A model generated the notes under the pieces. That model saw nothing but the letters and a program-made list of their open reading frames with translations, did no database searches and was not told the origin of the DNA. Shown here piece by piece: positions 5,660-6,010 of a DNA stretch of 6,010 nucleotides. Made by a program: the position numbers and the translations under genes. This stretch comes from Candidatus Zixiibacteriota bacterium (lineage in GTDB: Bacteria > Zixibacteria > MSB-5A5 > GN15 > PGXB01): positions 1-6,010 of the forward strand of contig JAAERC010000354.1 in NCBI GenBank assembly GCA_024230695.1. Direction: 5' to 3'. The stretch's first letter is position 1; each line of letters begins with the position of its first letter.

Positions 5660-6010
5660 TTGATACTTAGAATTAGTCTTACCATATTAATTATTACGTT
5701 ACTTACCGCCGGATATTTTTATTTTTCTGATAATCAGGAATCAGAAAGATTAAAAGATTTCGACAAATTCGCGGGAGTAACAGCAGAAACATCGATCGCC
5801 GCCGAGCTTTATCGAAATGATTCTGATTCATTTTTAGTTGTCCGAGATTCGATCCTTAATAAATATGGCGTTTCTATGAATGATTTGCTGATGTTTAAAA
5901 AAAGATACCGCGGTGATGAGTATTACTGGGCAGAGTATTGGGATAAGGTCGTTTTGATATCAGATTCACTGATAGCGCATCACCAGGCCCGGCTTCGCCA
6001 ATCGGCTGAC
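5660..6010 (+). CDS. Membrane-anchored protein of unknown function (3' end outside window)
   Basis: The frame is open for 117 codons to the window edge. A TTG at 5660 is the only usual start codon between the upstream in-frame stop (TGA, 5645-5647) and the hydrophobic segment. Residues 3-21 (LRISLTILIITLLTAGYFYF) form one transmembrane anchor or uncleaved signal with no lipobox cysteine. After it comes a charged helical region with FDKFAGVTAETSIAAELYRND, RDSILNKYGVSMNDLLMFKKRY and YYWAEYWDKVVLISDSL. This pattern (a helix with IAxEL, then SIL-KYGVS and a YW-containing helix) recalls the periplasmic DUF4296 proteins of Bacteroidota, but that is from memory of motifs only. Weak GAAAG sequences, not a proper ribosome binding site, precede the TTG. 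A 16-codon frame starting at ATG 5613 ends at a TGA overlapping the TTG, and a single T inserted at 5658-5661 would fuse both. Confidence 0.6.
   Translation, partial: MILRISLTILIITLLTAGYFYFSDNQESERLKDFDKFAGVTAETSIAAELYRNDSDSFLVVRDSILNKYGVSMNDLLMFKKRYRGDEYYWAEYWDKVVLISDSLIAHHQARLRQSAD

Overview
The window looks like chromosomal DNA from an AT-rich, Gram-negative (diderm) bacterium. The outer-membrane receptor is of a kind common in Bacteroidota and other members of the FCB superphylum. However, strong Shine-Dalgarno sequences precede at least four reading frames, and GTG/TTG starts occur, which is unlike typical Bacteroidota. A candidate phylum near FCB, such as Zixibacteria, would fit. That placement is inference from style and gene content, since there is no marker RNA here.

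Layout. Bases 2-136 hold the last 44 codons of an unidentified + strand gene. Bases 137-642 lack a convincing full-size gene. They contain several hairpins and a 45-codon reading frame with a near-perfect ribosome binding site. Its first residues (YYAGVDVD) resemble the start of IS110-family transposases, so this stretch may be a decayed IS110-type left end. Bases 643-3090 encode an 815-residue TonB-dependent-receptor-like protein with a signal peptide, a carboxypeptidase-regulatory-like domain, a plug and a beta-barrel.

A minus-strand operon follows between about 4310 and 3102. It contains a DUF2089-type helix-turn-helix protein (4286-3807), a protein with a SHOCT-like helical hairpin (3769-3299), a previously unlisted 30-codon ORF with a perfect AGGAGGT ribosome binding site (3260-3168), and an intrinsic terminator. 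Upstream of the first gene lies a 12-bp perfect inverted repeat that looks like an operator. The HTH protein carries a SHOCT-like hairpin at its C-terminus and the second protein carries one at its N-terminus. This suggests the pair act together as a regulator and a partner, with autoregulation possible.

Next on the minus strand is ispG (5560-4484), the flavodoxin/ferredoxin-dependent HMBPP synthase of the MEP isoprenoid pathway, with all iron-sulfur ligands in place. Divergent from it, across about 100 bases with short repeats, starts a membrane-anchored protein of unknown function. It is cut off by the window end, and its start codon is unclear.

The most promising under-described items are the 30-codon third gene of the DUF2089/SHOCT operon, the palindromic operator in front of it, the zinc-ribbon-less DUF2089 protein, and the structured, IS110-like remnant in 137-551.
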